Shown piece by piece: positions 24,362 through 33,155 of a stretch of 38,549 bases of DNA. The notes beneath the pieces are model-generated. The model did not search any database. It was not told the DNA's origin and saw only the letters and a program-made list of their open reading frames with translations. Each line of letters begins with the position of its first letter. Within the stretch, counting starts at the first letter, position 1. The translations under genes were made by a program, and so were the position numbers. Source of the stretch: Paludibacteraceae bacterium (lineage in GTDB: Bacteria; Bacteroidota; Bacteroidia; Bacteroidales; Paludibacteraceae); NCBI GenBank assembly GCA_017962085.1, contig JAGCWA010000001.1, positions 1-38,549 on the forward strand. The letters are read 5' to 3'.

Positions 24362-25336
24362 ATGGAAGACATCATCGACCCAATTAACCCCGACCTGTTA
24401 GTCGAGGAGTTGACAAAAGATAAGTTGTTGCGCAAGACAAACAAGTGCAACAACGAAATATATGTGGTCACACAACACAATGCTCCCAACGTCATGAGAG
24501 AGATTGGTCGTTTGCGCGAGATCTCGTTCCGCACCGCCGGTGGTGGCGTGGGATTATCCTGCGACATCGATGAATACGATACCATGGAGCACCCTTACCA
24601 CCAACTCATTGTGTGGAATCCGGAAGAGAGGGAAATCATCGGAGGATATAGGTACTTGCATGGCTCCGAGGCTTCGTTCTTCGAGGACGGCAGCCCTAAG
24701 CTCACCTCTTCCCACCTCTTCGCCTACTCAGAGAAGTTCATCAAGGAGTTCCTTCCTTACACCATAGAGCTCGGACGCTCCTTCGTCCGTCCGGAATACC
24801 AATCATCCCGCATGGGCGCCAAAAGCCTCTATGCCTTGGACAACCTTTGGGACGGATTGGGCGCATTGATGGTATCCATCCCTCAATCCAAGTATTTCTT
24901 CGGGAAAGCGACCATCTACCCTTCCTTCAAGGAGGATGCGAGGTCCTTCATCATGTACTTCATGCACAAGTACTTCCCGGACAACGACAAACTGGTCTTC
25001 CCTAAGATTCCAGTGAAATTCGACGACAACATCAAGGAGATGGAGAAAATCTTCTGCGGAGGAAACTACAAGGAGGACTATAGTATCCTGAAGAAACAGA
25101 TCAAGCTTCTGGGACACAACATTCCACCGCTCATCAACGCCTACATGGCGCTCTCCCCTACCATGCGCACCTTCGGCTCCTGCATCAACGACGAGTTCAA
25201 TGATGTGCTGGAGACGGGCCTCATGATCACCATCGAGGAGATCTTCGAGGAGAAACGCGTCCGCCACGTGCAAACGTACTTGGAGGAGAAGATCAACGAG
25301 GATAATATGGGGGTCGGATACGGAAAGATTTGCTAA
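24362..25336 (+). CDS. glsB: GNAT-fold N-acyltransferase, probable glycine-lipid synthase subunit
   Basis: This 324-residue protein belongs to the 'hemolysin'/OlsB-like GNAT acyltransferase group, which transfers acyl chains from acyl-ACP to an amino acid amine. Visible features are VMREIGRLREISFRTAGG (about 45-62), REIIGGYRYLHGSEA, TIELGRSFVRPEYQ (a GNAT core strand, about 133-146) and MYFMHKYFPD. Downstream of the GNAT core there is an extra domain of about 120 residues. It starts 38 bases after glsA on the same strand and is followed by a strong terminator, so the two form a two-gene operon. The product would be an N-acyl glycine, precursor of Bacteroides glycine or serine-glycine lipids. 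Confidence 0.75.
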   Translation: MEDIIDPINPDLLVEELTKDKLLRKTNKCNNEIYVVTQHNAPNVMREIGRLREISFRTAGGGVGLSCDIDEYDTMEHPYHQLIVWNPEEREIIGGYRYLHGSEASFFEDGSPKLTSSHLFAYSEKFIKEFLPYTIELGRSFVRPEYQSSRMGAKSLYALDNLWDGLGALMVSIPQSKYFFGKATIYPSFKEDARSFIMYFMHKYFPDNDKLVFPKIPVKFDDNIKEMEKIFCGGNYKEDYSILKKQIKLLGHNIPPLINAYMALSPTMRTFGSCINDEFNDVLETGLMITIEEIFEEKRVRHVQTYLEEKINEDNMGVGYGKIC

Positions 25337-25393
25337 AGAAGATTGCCTAAGCGGGCCATCCGCCATAGGCACCACACCTCTGATAAACAATAG

Positions 25394-25429
25394 AAAGCAC
25401 TTGTGAGAAATCGCAAGTGCTTTTTTTTT
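25394..25429 (+). terminator. Intrinsic terminator of the glsA-glsB operon
   Basis: AAAGCACTTG (25394-25403) pairs perfectly with CAAGTGCTTT (25414-25423) around a 10-base loop, followed by a run of T to 25429. A poly-A side is absent, but the hairpin could also weakly stop the convergent ybaK transcript. The rest of the gap to ybaK has only the short tandem repeat listed separately. Confidence 0.85.
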
Positions 25430-25562
25430 GACTTCGTCAATGCGCCACCCAAATTAAGAATTCTGTTAAACAGATCGTAATGTGGTTTGACACTCCATGT
25501 TTCCTTTTGCCCCCACAGGGCGAACTTGAATATCCGTTCGTTTCCCCAAGGTGAACGTGAAT

Positions 25563-25607
25563 GGTCTTAGTAACAAAGTTATTAGTAATAGAGTTGTTAG
25601 TAATAAC
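25563..25607. repeat. Three tandem 15-bp repeats
   Basis: Three consecutive 15-mers with consensus GTTNTTAGTAAYARA (GGTCTTAGTAACAAA, GTTATTAGTAATAGA, GTTGTTAGTAATAAC) lie just beyond the ybaK stop. No function is evident. Confidence 0.6.
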
Positions 25608-25631
25608 CCTATCTATAAGTGCACCAAATGG

Positions 25632-26120
25632 TTATGTCTTCAGCACCAGTTCCGCCACTGTCATGGAACAACAGCCGATAAGCTCTTTCGGGTCTATCTT
25701 AATCTGCAACCCGCGCACCCCGGCACTCACATAGATGAATTCATAATCGGGAGCGGTGGAATGGATGTAGGTAGGATAGTTTTTCTTCATGCCTAATGGG
25801 GAACAGCCTCCGCGGATATAGCCCGTCAGTCCTAAGATCTCCTTCATCGGCACCAAGGCACAGCTCTTATTACCGGAGACCTTCGCCGCCAGCTTCAGAT
25901 CCACCTCATCAGCCCCCGGCACCACGCACACGAAGATGCCATTACGGTCGCCACGAAGCACCAATGTCTTAAAAACCAATTCGATGGGTTCATTCAACTG
26001 CGCCGCCACATGGATGGCGCTCAGGTCAGACTCGTCCACCACGTAAGGGACCAATTCATACTTGATCTTCTTGCTGTCAAGCAGTCTCGCCGCATTCGTT
26101 TTCTGTATTTTTTCCGCCAT
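25632..26120 (-). CDS. ybaK: Cys-tRNA(Pro)/Cys-tRNA(Cys) deacylase, YbaK/EbsC family
   Basis: YbaK-type enzymes hydrolyse mischarged Cys-tRNA(Pro). From the ATG at 26120 (162 residues) the protein starts MAEKIQKTNAARLLDSKKI, the standard family start; an open frame extends 11 codons upstream. Visible features are YELVPYVVDESDL, ELVFKTLVLRGD, the catalytic-region lysine in AAKVSGNKSCALVP and GYIRGGCSPLGMKK. The gene overlaps the 3' end of the GldA-like gene by 44 bases, and is the last gene of the long minus-strand run. Confidence 0.93.
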   Translation of the reverse strand: MAEKIQKTNAARLLDSKKIKYELVPYVVDESDLSAIHVAAQLNEPIELVFKTLVLRGDRNGIFVCVVPGADEVDLKLAAKVSGNKSCALVPMKEILGLTGYIRGGCSPLGMKKNYPTYIHSTAPDYEFIYVSAGVRGLQIKIDPKELIGCCSMTVAELVLKT

Positions 26121-27033
26121 TTTCCTGCTGTTTTGTATAATTACGGAAGACATCCTCCATCGATTTCTCCTGAAGCTTCAACGTCAACAAAGAGGTGTTT
26201 TGCTCCACCGCGTAACGGAACACCCGTTCCCGCACATCCGCGGCGCACTGCAGAAGATACGTGTTAGCGCCCGACTCCGTCACGGAAAGCACATCCGCCA
26301 TTTTCCGCAAAGCCTCAACGGATTGAGGTGCGGAGAATTCAGCCAAGATGGCGAAGTGGTTATCATCCTGCACCGACACGACGGCACGCTCCTTGTCATC
26401 CACCGCGATCCTTCCCTTGTTGATGATGATCACACGGTCGCAGATAGCGGAGACCTCCTGCATGATATGGGTGGAGAGCATTACGGTTTTCTCCCGTCCC
26501 ACCTCCTTGATCAGGGAACGCACCTCATCGATTTGGTTAGGGTCCAAGCCCGTCGTAGGCTCGTCGAGGATCAGCACCTCAGGGTCCGGAATCAGCGCCT
26601 GGGCCAACCCCACACGTTGACGATAGCCCTTGGAGAGCATACCTATTTTCTTCTTGTATTCACGGGTCAGGCCGGTGCGCTCGATCATCTCATCGACACG
26701 GGCATTCGCCCCCTTCCCCAATTTATAGAGCCCCGCCACAAACTGCAGGTACTCACGCACGTACATGTCAGGGTAGATAGGGTTATGTTCCGGCAGGTAA
26801 CCAATCTTACGGTGAGCCTCCAGCGTATGCTTCGCCACATCCACACCACACACATCGACATGACCGCTATCCGCGCTCAAGTAACCCGTGATGATCTTCA
26901 TGGTTGTGGACTTGCCGGCACCATTATTGCCGAGGAAACCTACAATCTCCCCGCTCTTGATGGAGAAGCTGATGTCATTCAGCACCAACTGCTTCCCATA
27001 GCTCTTGTATAGATGTTCTACCGTTATCGACAT
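26077..27033 (-). CDS. gldA: ABC transporter ATP-binding protein, GldA-like
   Basis: This 318-residue ATPase has Walker A GNNGAGKST (35-43), signature LSKGYRQR, Walker B VLILDEPTTGLDP and a switch histidine in MLSTHIMQE. A C-terminal extension of about 90 residues follows the ATPase core. It resembles GldA of the gliding-motility ABC transporter GldAFG found across Bacteroidetes, including non-gliding species, where the substrate is unknown. No permease genes (gldF, gldG) are next to it. Being alone in a housekeeping run, its partner is unclear, and 'DrrA-type ABC ATPase' is the cautious name. Confidence 0.78.
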   Translation of the reverse strand: MSITVEHLYKSYGKQLVLNDISFSIKSGEIVGFLGNNGAGKSTTMKIITGYLSADSGHVDVCGVDVAKHTLEAHRKIGYLPEHNPIYPDMYVREYLQFVAGLYKLGKGANARVDEMIERTGLTREYKKKIGMLSKGYRQRVGLAQALIPDPEVLILDEPTTGLDPNQIDEVRSLIKEVGREKTVMLSTHIMQEVSAICDRVIIINKGRIAVDDKERAVVSVQDDNHFAILAEFSAPQSVEALRKMADVLSVTESGANTYLLQCAADVRERVFRYAVEQNTSLLTLKLQEKSMEDVFRNYTKQQENGGKNTENECGETA

Positions 27034-27046
27034 GATGATTCACTAT

Positions 27047-27685
27047 TTATTTTCTACCGAAATCCGCGGGTATTTCTCCCCAGTCCCTCGTCTCCCACTT
27101 GCGGATAGGATTCGTGTAATTGTTCTCACGCAACCATTTCTCGGCGCGGACAATCAAATCGAAGATCCGCTCGTTCTTCTCCGTCTTCTCCAGCTTCGTC
27201 TTGCACTTCTTCTGCTTCACCCACGATATCGCATTGGCGCTATCCGAGTAGATAGGCAGCGAAAGGCTTTTCTGTTTCATCAAGGCCAGACCATGCACAA
27301 TGGCAAGGAACTCGCCTATATTATTCGTGCCCTGCTCCAACGGTCCCATGTGGAAGACCTCCTCCCTAGAGCGGAGGTATACGCCGCGGTACTCCATCTT
27401 GCCAGGGTTCCCGCTACACGCCGCATCCACGGCAAGCGATTCGAGGTCGGGTCCGCCCGTCTCCAAGTTACGGTAGTCGGGGAGCATGTGCTTCACGTCG
27501 GCCCGATGTGAGACATAATCCTCATGTCCGTTCTGGAAGGCCTCCAGAGCCTCCTCCTCCGTCTCGAACGATTTATATTTCGCCTTCGGGAAATTCTTTA
27601 TCTGCGCCTCACAATCTAACCAGGAACGGAAGACACCGATCTCCCTTCCCTCCCACACGACATAGAATTTCCGCTTTTGGGCCAT
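27047..27685 (-). CDS. rnhA: Ribonuclease H with N-terminal viroplasmin domain
   Basis: This 212-residue protein cleaves RNA in RNA-DNA hybrids. Residues 4-48 are a viroplasmin/RNase H N-terminal hybrid-binding domain (KFYVVWEGREIGVFRSW). The catalytic domain follows from about residue 83 with the acidic residues in VDAACSGNPG, NIGEFLAI and IYSDSANAI. The eukaryote-like two-domain layout is common in Bacteroidetes. The ATG shares one base with the stop of the upstream M20 gene, so translation is coupled; the GldA-like gene follows after 13 bases. Confidence 0.93.
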   Translation of the reverse strand: MAQKRKFYVVWEGREIGVFRSWLDCEAQIKNFPKAKYKSFETEEEALEAFQNGHEDYVSHRADVKHMLPDYRNLETGGPDLESLAVDAACSGNPGKMEYRGVYLRSREEVFHMGPLEQGTNNIGEFLAIVHGLALMKQKSLSLPIYSDSANAISWVKQKKCKTKLEKTEKNERIFDLIVRAEKWLRENNYTNPIRKWETRDWGEIPADFGRK

Positions 27686-28776
27686 TATTTCTCACCGCTA
27701 AATTTATCGAACGTCATACCGTCCAGCAACTGCACATAGGCTGGGATCGCGTCCCTGATTTCCTTCAGCACGATATATTCATCCGCAGTGTGGGAACGGG
27801 AGGATTCGCCCGGGCCCAACTTAATGCTTGGGAAGTGAAGGAACGCCTGGTCGGACAAGGTCGGGGAACCGAAGGTGGTCATGCCCATCTCCACGCCCCT
27901 ACGTACAATCGGAAGGGTCGGAGAAACGCCTGACGACGTCAGACGATAAGAGCGGGCCTTGATTTCAGACTCCAGACGGCTCTCCAATATTTCGAAGACG
28001 TTCTGGTTGGAATAGCACTCATTGGTGCGGACATCGATCACGAACGAACACTCGTCCGGGATCACATTGTGTTGCGTACCCGCATGCACCATGGTCACCG
28101 TCATCTTCACGGGGCCCAGGAACTCCGACACCTTAGGCAGGCGTTCGTTGCGGATCCACTCAATATCACGAATAGCCTTATAGATAGCGTTGACGCCCTC
28201 CTCACGGGCCGCATGTCCTGATTTGCCACGCGCCACACAATCCACCACCATCAAACCCTTCTCGGCGATGGCGATGTTCATGCCTGTAGGCTCACCCACA
28301 ATGGCGAAGTCCAAGTGCGGCAATTCGGTCAGCAACAGCTCCATACCGTTACTGCCGGAGACCTCCTCCTCGGCCGAGGCGGCGAAGATCAGGTTATAGG
28401 GTTGTTTCTTCTCCGTAAGGATAAAGAAGGAGAAGAGCAACGACACCAAGGAAGCCCCCGCATCGTTACTGCCCAATCCATAAAGCATACCACGCTCCAC
28501 AGCCGGCGCATGAGGGTCTTTCGTCCACCCGGAAGTCGGACGGACCGTATCAATGTGGGAATTGAGCATTACGGTAGGCTTCGTCTCGTCGAATCCTGCC
28601 CCCATAATCCACAGGTTATTCTCCTTGCGACGGACCATATAGCCCTTCGCCTCTATGTACTTTTGTAAATAATCAGCGCGCTTTACCTCTTCCCTACTAT
28701 AGGAGGGAATCGTAATCAAGGTCTGCAATAAATCTATCGCGCTGTCTTGTGCCTCCTGATAATCCATCTTTTTCAC
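27685..28776 (-). CDS. M20 family metallopeptidase, ArgE/DapE type
   Basis: This 363-residue enzyme is a zinc-dependent amidohydrolase. Metal-binding segments are LNSHIDTV (about 72-79), GLGSNDAGASL, SAEEEVSGSNG with the general-base glutamate, and the late SRSHTADEY. Length and motifs fit the acetyl- or succinylornithine deacetylase group; Bacteroides uses an ArgE-like M20 enzyme on N-succinylornithine in arginine synthesis. No other arg gene is nearby, so substrate is not settled and succinyl-diaminopimelate desuccinylase remains possible. A weak internal promoter (TATATTCG) may lie in the 32-base gap upstream. Confidence 0.82.
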   Translation of the reverse strand: MKKMDYQEAQDSAIDLLQTLITIPSYSREEVKRADYLQKYIEAKGYMVRRKENNLWIMGAGFDETKPTVMLNSHIDTVRPTSGWTKDPHAPAVERGMLYGLGSNDAGASLVSLLFSFFILTEKKQPYNLIFAASAEEEVSGSNGMELLLTELPHLDFAIVGEPTGMNIAIAEKGLMVVDCVARGKSGHAAREEGVNAIYKAIRDIEWIRNERLPKVSEFLGPVKMTVTMVHAGTQHNVIPDECSFVIDVRTNECYSNQNVFEILESRLESEIKARSYRLTSSGVSPTLPIVRRGVEMGMTTFGSPTLSDQAFLHFPSIKLGPGESSRSHTADEYIVLKEIRDAIPAYVQLLDGMTFDKFSGEK

Positions 28777-28808
28777 TAAAAATTACGCGAATATACAAAA
28801 AAAGTAGC

Positions 28809-29786
28809 TTAATGAACCATTTGGAAATACTTGTCCAACACCGCCAAGGAGATCAGTTTCTCCCGCGTCTGATCCATAAACTGCGACACGTATTCATGCG
28901 CATGGGCAATGATTGCCTTCGCCTCCTCGGGATGGTCGTTGTAATAGCGGGTACGCTCCTCCACGTCAGAGAAGTCTGGCTTCACCTCAACATAGTGGTA
29001 GTTAGGGATTAACTTACCCTCCATGAACCACGTCTCGCATGTAGGGCGAGGCATCACGGCCAACGAATTGGAGGACATCACCCATTTCAGGTTGCTCGCC
29101 ACGTCATTCCCCTCAATCGCCATGATGAACTTATAGTCCAGGTGCTCACGGATCGTCAACTTCTCCTTGCGCCACTCCATCGGGGAGTCTGTCCGACGCC
29201 CCACATCCCCCACATCAAAGAGCGGATTGTCGTAATAGGCCTGCATGAAGGCCCTCCTCGGCTCCTTCCCCTTCACCTTGCCACGGAAGAGCACCTTATA
29301 GGTTTTCTTTTCAAACGGAATATCATCCTCCACGAAAATGAAATGGCGGATTTTGTCCAGCTTGAGCAGGACGGAGTTGTCGTTGTCATCACATAGCGGT
29401 CTGCTCTTCACCACCGAAGGCTGAGCCGGCACCGTCACGATGTCGCCCGGCAGGAAGGCCCACCTCTTCTCCGGAGAGAAGTAGCGGGTGAACTCATAGG
29501 TGTCATGGTCATAGACCGTCCCGCCCCAAGCCTTTTTCCACGCTTGCCGAAGCGTGCCACAGGAATCCGGCAACTTCACGGAAGTGGACAACTTGCAATA
29601 ATAATCCACACGCTCCTGAATGTAGTCACGGTCAGGCCGTTCCTCCAGTTCGGACAACAGTTCGGACAATCTGTTCCGATAGATGAACCGAGGAATAAGC
29701 AAACGGCAATATGCCCTGAAATAATAGCCTAACTTGAAATTCTTACCGCTATGGAATATATAGTATAATTTTCTATTCATCTTCAA
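28809..29786 (-). CDS. GT90-type glycosyltransferase (CAP10/LPS family)
   Basis: This 325-residue protein belongs to the glycosyltransferase family 90 group that modifies lipopolysaccharide or capsule. Family features are VLFRGKVKGKEPRRAFMQ (about 165-182), LTIREHLDYKFIMAIEGND (about 212-230), SNLKWVMSSNSLAVMP and the WFMEGKLIPNYHYVEVKPD segment. It has no signal peptide, consistent with a cytoplasmic glycosyltransferase. Its ATG overlaps the stop of the glucanotransferase gene by 4 bases (ATGA). A sugar transferred to the O-antigen or lipid A core is the likely product; donor unknown. Confidence 0.85.
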   Translation of the reverse strand: MKMNRKLYYIFHSGKNFKLGYYFRAYCRLLIPRFIYRNRLSELLSELEERPDRDYIQERVDYYCKLSTSVKLPDSCGTLRQAWKKAWGGTVYDHDTYEFTRYFSPEKRWAFLPGDIVTVPAQPSVVKSRPLCDDNDNSVLLKLDKIRHFIFVEDDIPFEKKTYKVLFRGKVKGKEPRRAFMQAYYDNPLFDVGDVGRRTDSPMEWRKEKLTIREHLDYKFIMAIEGNDVASNLKWVMSSNSLAVMPRPTCETWFMEGKLIPNYHYVEVKPDFSDVEERTRYYNDHPEEAKAIIAHAHEYVSQFMDQTREKLISLAVLDKYFQMVH

Positions 29787-32452
29787 CCTCTTCCTCCATG
29801 ATTAATGACGTCCCTAATCTTCTGATTGAACTCCTCACGCCCCAACAGATCCTCCAGGGTGACATGCATCCGATAGCGCCAGTAATTATCAGGGTTGGAA
29901 GGATCATTGATTCGCTCATCCTTCACATTGGCGTTGCGCACCGAACCATCGATGGACATCCAATCCTGCAACGGTAGAATCACCCACACCGCCGGGGAGG
30001 CCATATGTTTCTCCACGATCAGCTGACAGATCCATGGCTCACACGTCTTAGGGGCGTCGCCATACTGCTTCAACTCGTTATTGAAGTAACGTTGCGTCAC
30101 CGAGGCATCCTCCTCCCACCATTGGCGCATCGTGCTCATGTCATGGGTGGAAGTGGTGCAGACAGACATGCGTGGAATCCTTTCGAGCGAACCGAACTCC
30201 ACGTACATCTCCTTCGGCATGCGCTGGATCTCTAAGCTCAGTATCTCCAAATCGCTCATGACGGAAGGGACACAACCCGGCACCATACCCAAGTCCTCGC
30301 CGCAAACCATCATATCCGTGCTACGAATCAACGAGCCTAACTTCTTGACCGCCCCTTCCCGCCAGAACTCCTCATGACGATGGTAGTAGAAGTATTCGTA
30401 GATATTCTTCAGCGCCTGCTTCAGTCCATCGTCGGCGGCACGGTAGGCCAGACTCTTCTCGATCGAGATGCGGGGATGATAGAACCCCTTCCGATGGCAG
30501 TCCTCGACAAAATAGACTTGACACACAAGGTAGAGCAAGCCGGTCTTGATCCGCTCCATCTCCTTAAAGCCGTGCGACTCGAACCAAGAGACGATCTTCG
30601 CCTGGGTAGCGACCTGCGGTTTCAACGCATAGGAGTCATCGCCCGTCTGGCGGAGGTAATCCTTCTTCACAGCCTCCTTCTGGTCGCCAAAGAGTTCGTC
30701 CAACATCCACTCGTTGATATGAGGCTTGCACAACTCCTCTTCCGGCAAGGAAATGCCGAACCTGCGGATCTCCTCCACCGAGAGCGGAAGAGCCGGATCG
30801 AACTGACCCAAGAGCCCCATCTGAGCATCTGAAGGCACCCTGAAGATACGGAAGAAGCCTAATATATGGTCGATACGATAAGCGTCGAAGTAGCGGGACA
30901 TGCACTGGAAGCGGTTGCGCCACCAAGCATAATTATCCTTCGCCATCTCTTCCCAGTTATAGATCGGGAAGCCCCAGATCTGTCCCGTCTGGGAGAAATA
31001 ATCAGGAGGTGCGCCCGCACTGCCTGTACGGTCGAACAAAGCGGGATGTTCCCACACGTCCGCACTGCAAGCATTCACACCGATAGGGATATCCCCCTTG
31101 ATCGCCACGCCAAGGCCATGGGCATATTCCACCGCCTCACGCAGCTGTTTATACAAATGATATTGCACGAAGAAATGTAGCGCAACACTTTTATAATCAG
31201 ACGATTTCGAAGAGCACAATTGCTCTATCCTACTCTTTTTCCACACACTGTCCTCACCCCATTGGGTAAAGTCAGAGGTATGATACTTGTCGCGGAGAAA
31301 ACAAAAGACCGCATAGGTCTCCAGCCAGAAGCGGTTCTTCGCATAGAAGTCGGCATACTCCTTCGTACCGAATGTCTCACCCGCATGATTCTTGTACAAC
31401 TCTTTGATGTAGCCCCATTTCTGGGAGATGACCGCCTCATAATCAACGAAACGTTCCTTCTCCAGCTTAGTCTTTTGGGCAATATATCTCTTCCGATCCT
31501 TCAACTCCCCTACCCGTTCGATGTTCAGGTACATCGGGTGCAATGCGAAAACGGATATGGCGCTGTAAGGGTAAGAGTCGCGCCACGTCCCATGCACGGA
31601 GGTATCGTTGACAGGCAAGGTCTGGATGATGCGTTGGCCCGTTTTGGCCACCCAATCCGCCAACGGTTTCAGGTCCAGGAACTCCCCGCAGCCGAAGCTG
31701 TTACCGGAGCGCAACGAGAAGACCGGCACCGCCGTGCCCGCCCCCTTGAACACAGGGAGATTGAATTGAGGCTCCTTGTCGTTGACCACAATCAAGTCGG
31801 TGGAGAGGGCAAATTCAATATTCAGGAGACGGTTCCATCCGCTCTCCCATGATATGACCTGCTCATTCGCAGGGTCATAGATGACATATTTATATTCAAG
31901 TGGAAAATTCAGCTTATTAGCGTCGAGGGTCAACGAGAAATTAGGGTAAGCGGACCCGTTCATGACCTTCGCATTGCTCTCCGTCCATTTCCCAAGGGAA
32001 ACGTCACTGCCGGAGATGGCCAGCCGCTGGTTGAAGTTCACACAGTCGGTCGCCGTGTTAAAGATAATAGGCACATTGCACTTCCCCCGCATCTTCCGGG
32101 TCTCCTTTTGTCTCTTCACCGCCTTGGAGAAGACGGACGAGAGGATCATGCGGGAGAATTTTGGGCGAGGGCCGTAATAATCGTATACGAGGACGTTCTG
32201 AAACTTCTTGTCGTAGCCTCCGAAATGGTGGGAAAGGGAATCTTCTTGGGAAATGATTTGTCCATCTTTCTTCACCAAGAAATGGTAGTCGAATTCAAAG
32301 GAAGAGGTATAGATGACGGTTGTCCAGCCATACCCATGGAAAGACATCGGCAGGGGCGCACCGTCCCCGTCGCGCAACTCCTCGATATTGCCCGAGACGA
32401 ACAACTCCTCCCCGTAGGAAGAGCGGTATGACAAGAAGAGCGTTACCTTCAT
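29783..32452 (-). CDS. malQ: 4-alpha-glucanotransferase, DPE2 type with two starch-binding domains
   Basis: This 889-residue GH77 enzyme transfers glucan chains between maltodextrins or onto glycogen. Two CBM20-like domains occupy about residues 1-95 and 125-225. The catalytic domain follows from about 235. Catalytic residues are visible as AYRIDH (nucleophile Asp528), CGEDLG (acid/base Glu719) and TSTHD (His770-Asp771). The 190-residue distance between nucleophile and acid/base, against about 48 in E. coli MalQ, reflects the insertion seen in plant cytosolic DPE2, as do the N-terminal CBM20 pair. Its start overlaps the upstream unknown gene by 4 bases. Confidence 0.95.
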   Translation of the reverse strand: MKVTLFLSYRSSYGEELFVSGNIEELRDGDGAPLPMSFHGYGWTTVIYTSSFEFDYHFLVKKDGQIISQEDSLSHHFGGYDKKFQNVLVYDYYGPRPKFSRMILSSVFSKAVKRQKETRKMRGKCNVPIIFNTATDCVNFNQRLAISGSDVSLGKWTESNAKVMNGSAYPNFSLTLDANKLNFPLEYKYVIYDPANEQVISWESGWNRLLNIEFALSTDLIVVNDKEPQFNLPVFKGAGTAVPVFSLRSGNSFGCGEFLDLKPLADWVAKTGQRIIQTLPVNDTSVHGTWRDSYPYSAISVFALHPMYLNIERVGELKDRKRYIAQKTKLEKERFVDYEAVISQKWGYIKELYKNHAGETFGTKEYADFYAKNRFWLETYAVFCFLRDKYHTSDFTQWGEDSVWKKSRIEQLCSSKSSDYKSVALHFFVQYHLYKQLREAVEYAHGLGVAIKGDIPIGVNACSADVWEHPALFDRTGSAGAPPDYFSQTGQIWGFPIYNWEEMAKDNYAWWRNRFQCMSRYFDAYRIDHILGFFRIFRVPSDAQMGLLGQFDPALPLSVEEIRRFGISLPEEELCKPHINEWMLDELFGDQKEAVKKDYLRQTGDDSYALKPQVATQAKIVSWFESHGFKEMERIKTGLLYLVCQVYFVEDCHRKGFYHPRISIEKSLAYRAADDGLKQALKNIYEYFYYHRHEEFWREGAVKKLGSLIRSTDMMVCGEDLGMVPGCVPSVMSDLEILSLEIQRMPKEMYVEFGSLERIPRMSVCTTSTHDMSTMRQWWEEDASVTQRYFNNELKQYGDAPKTCEPWICQLIVEKHMASPAVWVILPLQDWMSIDGSVRNANVKDERINDPSNPDNYWRYRMHVTLEDLLGREEFNQKIRDVINHGGRG

Positions 32453-33144
32453 ACTTCCTTTTCACCTTTTCTAAAATAATAGATCAGACCATACTCCTTG
32501 CACTTCTCCAGTTTCGTGGCAGGTTGCTGGTCCGCGAAAGTCGCCTCCACCTCATCCCAGATCTGCAGGATCAGTTCATCGGCGTATTTATTGAGTTGGA
32601 CGATGTTCTCGCTCGTCCGCACCGTATTATTCTGCAACACCTTCTGGTTGCCATACCCATCCGCGAAGATGTCATAATGCACCCGCACCTTGGCGATGGC
32701 GGGGTTGTAGATAGGCGTTCCACCCATGCTGAGCCGGCGTTGCTCCCCCTCTATGATCTTCTTGCCCCACTCATACAGACTATCGTCCGACGAGAGGTCC
32801 GGGGTGACATTGCTATCAGGCTTCAGCCCGTAGAACTCCTTGTATTCGGCACGTATCTCATGACGTTGCACGCACATGTTCAACACCTTGATGAAGTGGG
32901 AGACATACATGCGGGCATTCTTCGCAGACTCCTGGAACTCGACGCTCGTGGTGAACTGCTTCTCGGAGCATTGTTTATTCTCATTGATGGCACGCTGGTA
33001 CCTCACGAGGAAAGCCTTCGCATCCTCGAACAACTTGTAGGAATAGGCGAGGTCATATAGATTAGCCATTTCGCCCTTGCTCACAGCCTGTTGGATGGAG
33101 CGCAACCTTGCCTGGTTCGTGTTTGGTAATCTTCTATACGGCAT
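32449..33144 (-). CDS. Conserved-looking protein of unknown function
   Basis: I do not recognise a named family. The 231-residue protein is soluble, mostly helical and charged, starting MPYRRLPNTNQARLRSIQQA. A central stretch has GGTPIYNPAIAKVRVHYDIF and a C-terminal helical half ends in a basic tail. No signal peptide or membrane span is present. Similar short proteins starting 'MPYRRLP' are, as far as I recall, widespread in Bacteroidales without assigned function. It lies 11 bases after the trmB-polyprenyl synthase gene and overlaps the glucanotransferase by 4 bases, so it is translated with both. Confidence 0.8.
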   Translation of the reverse strand: MPYRRLPNTNQARLRSIQQAVSKGEMANLYDLAYSYKLFEDAKAFLVRYQRAINENKQCSEKQFTTSVEFQESAKNARMYVSHFIKVLNMCVQRHEIRAEYKEFYGLKPDSNVTPDLSSDDSLYEWGKKIIEGEQRRLSMGGTPIYNPAIAKVRVHYDIFADGYGNQKVLQNNTVRTSENIVQLNKYADELILQIWDEVEATFADQQPATKLEKCKEYGLIYYFRKGEKEV

Positions 33145-33155
33145 GACAGTAACGA

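Noticed and set aside
25551-25796. An 81-codon plus-strand ORF in the glsB-ybaK gap
   Set aside because: Most of it is antisense to ybaK, and the remainder is only the 15-bp tandem repeat read in frame.
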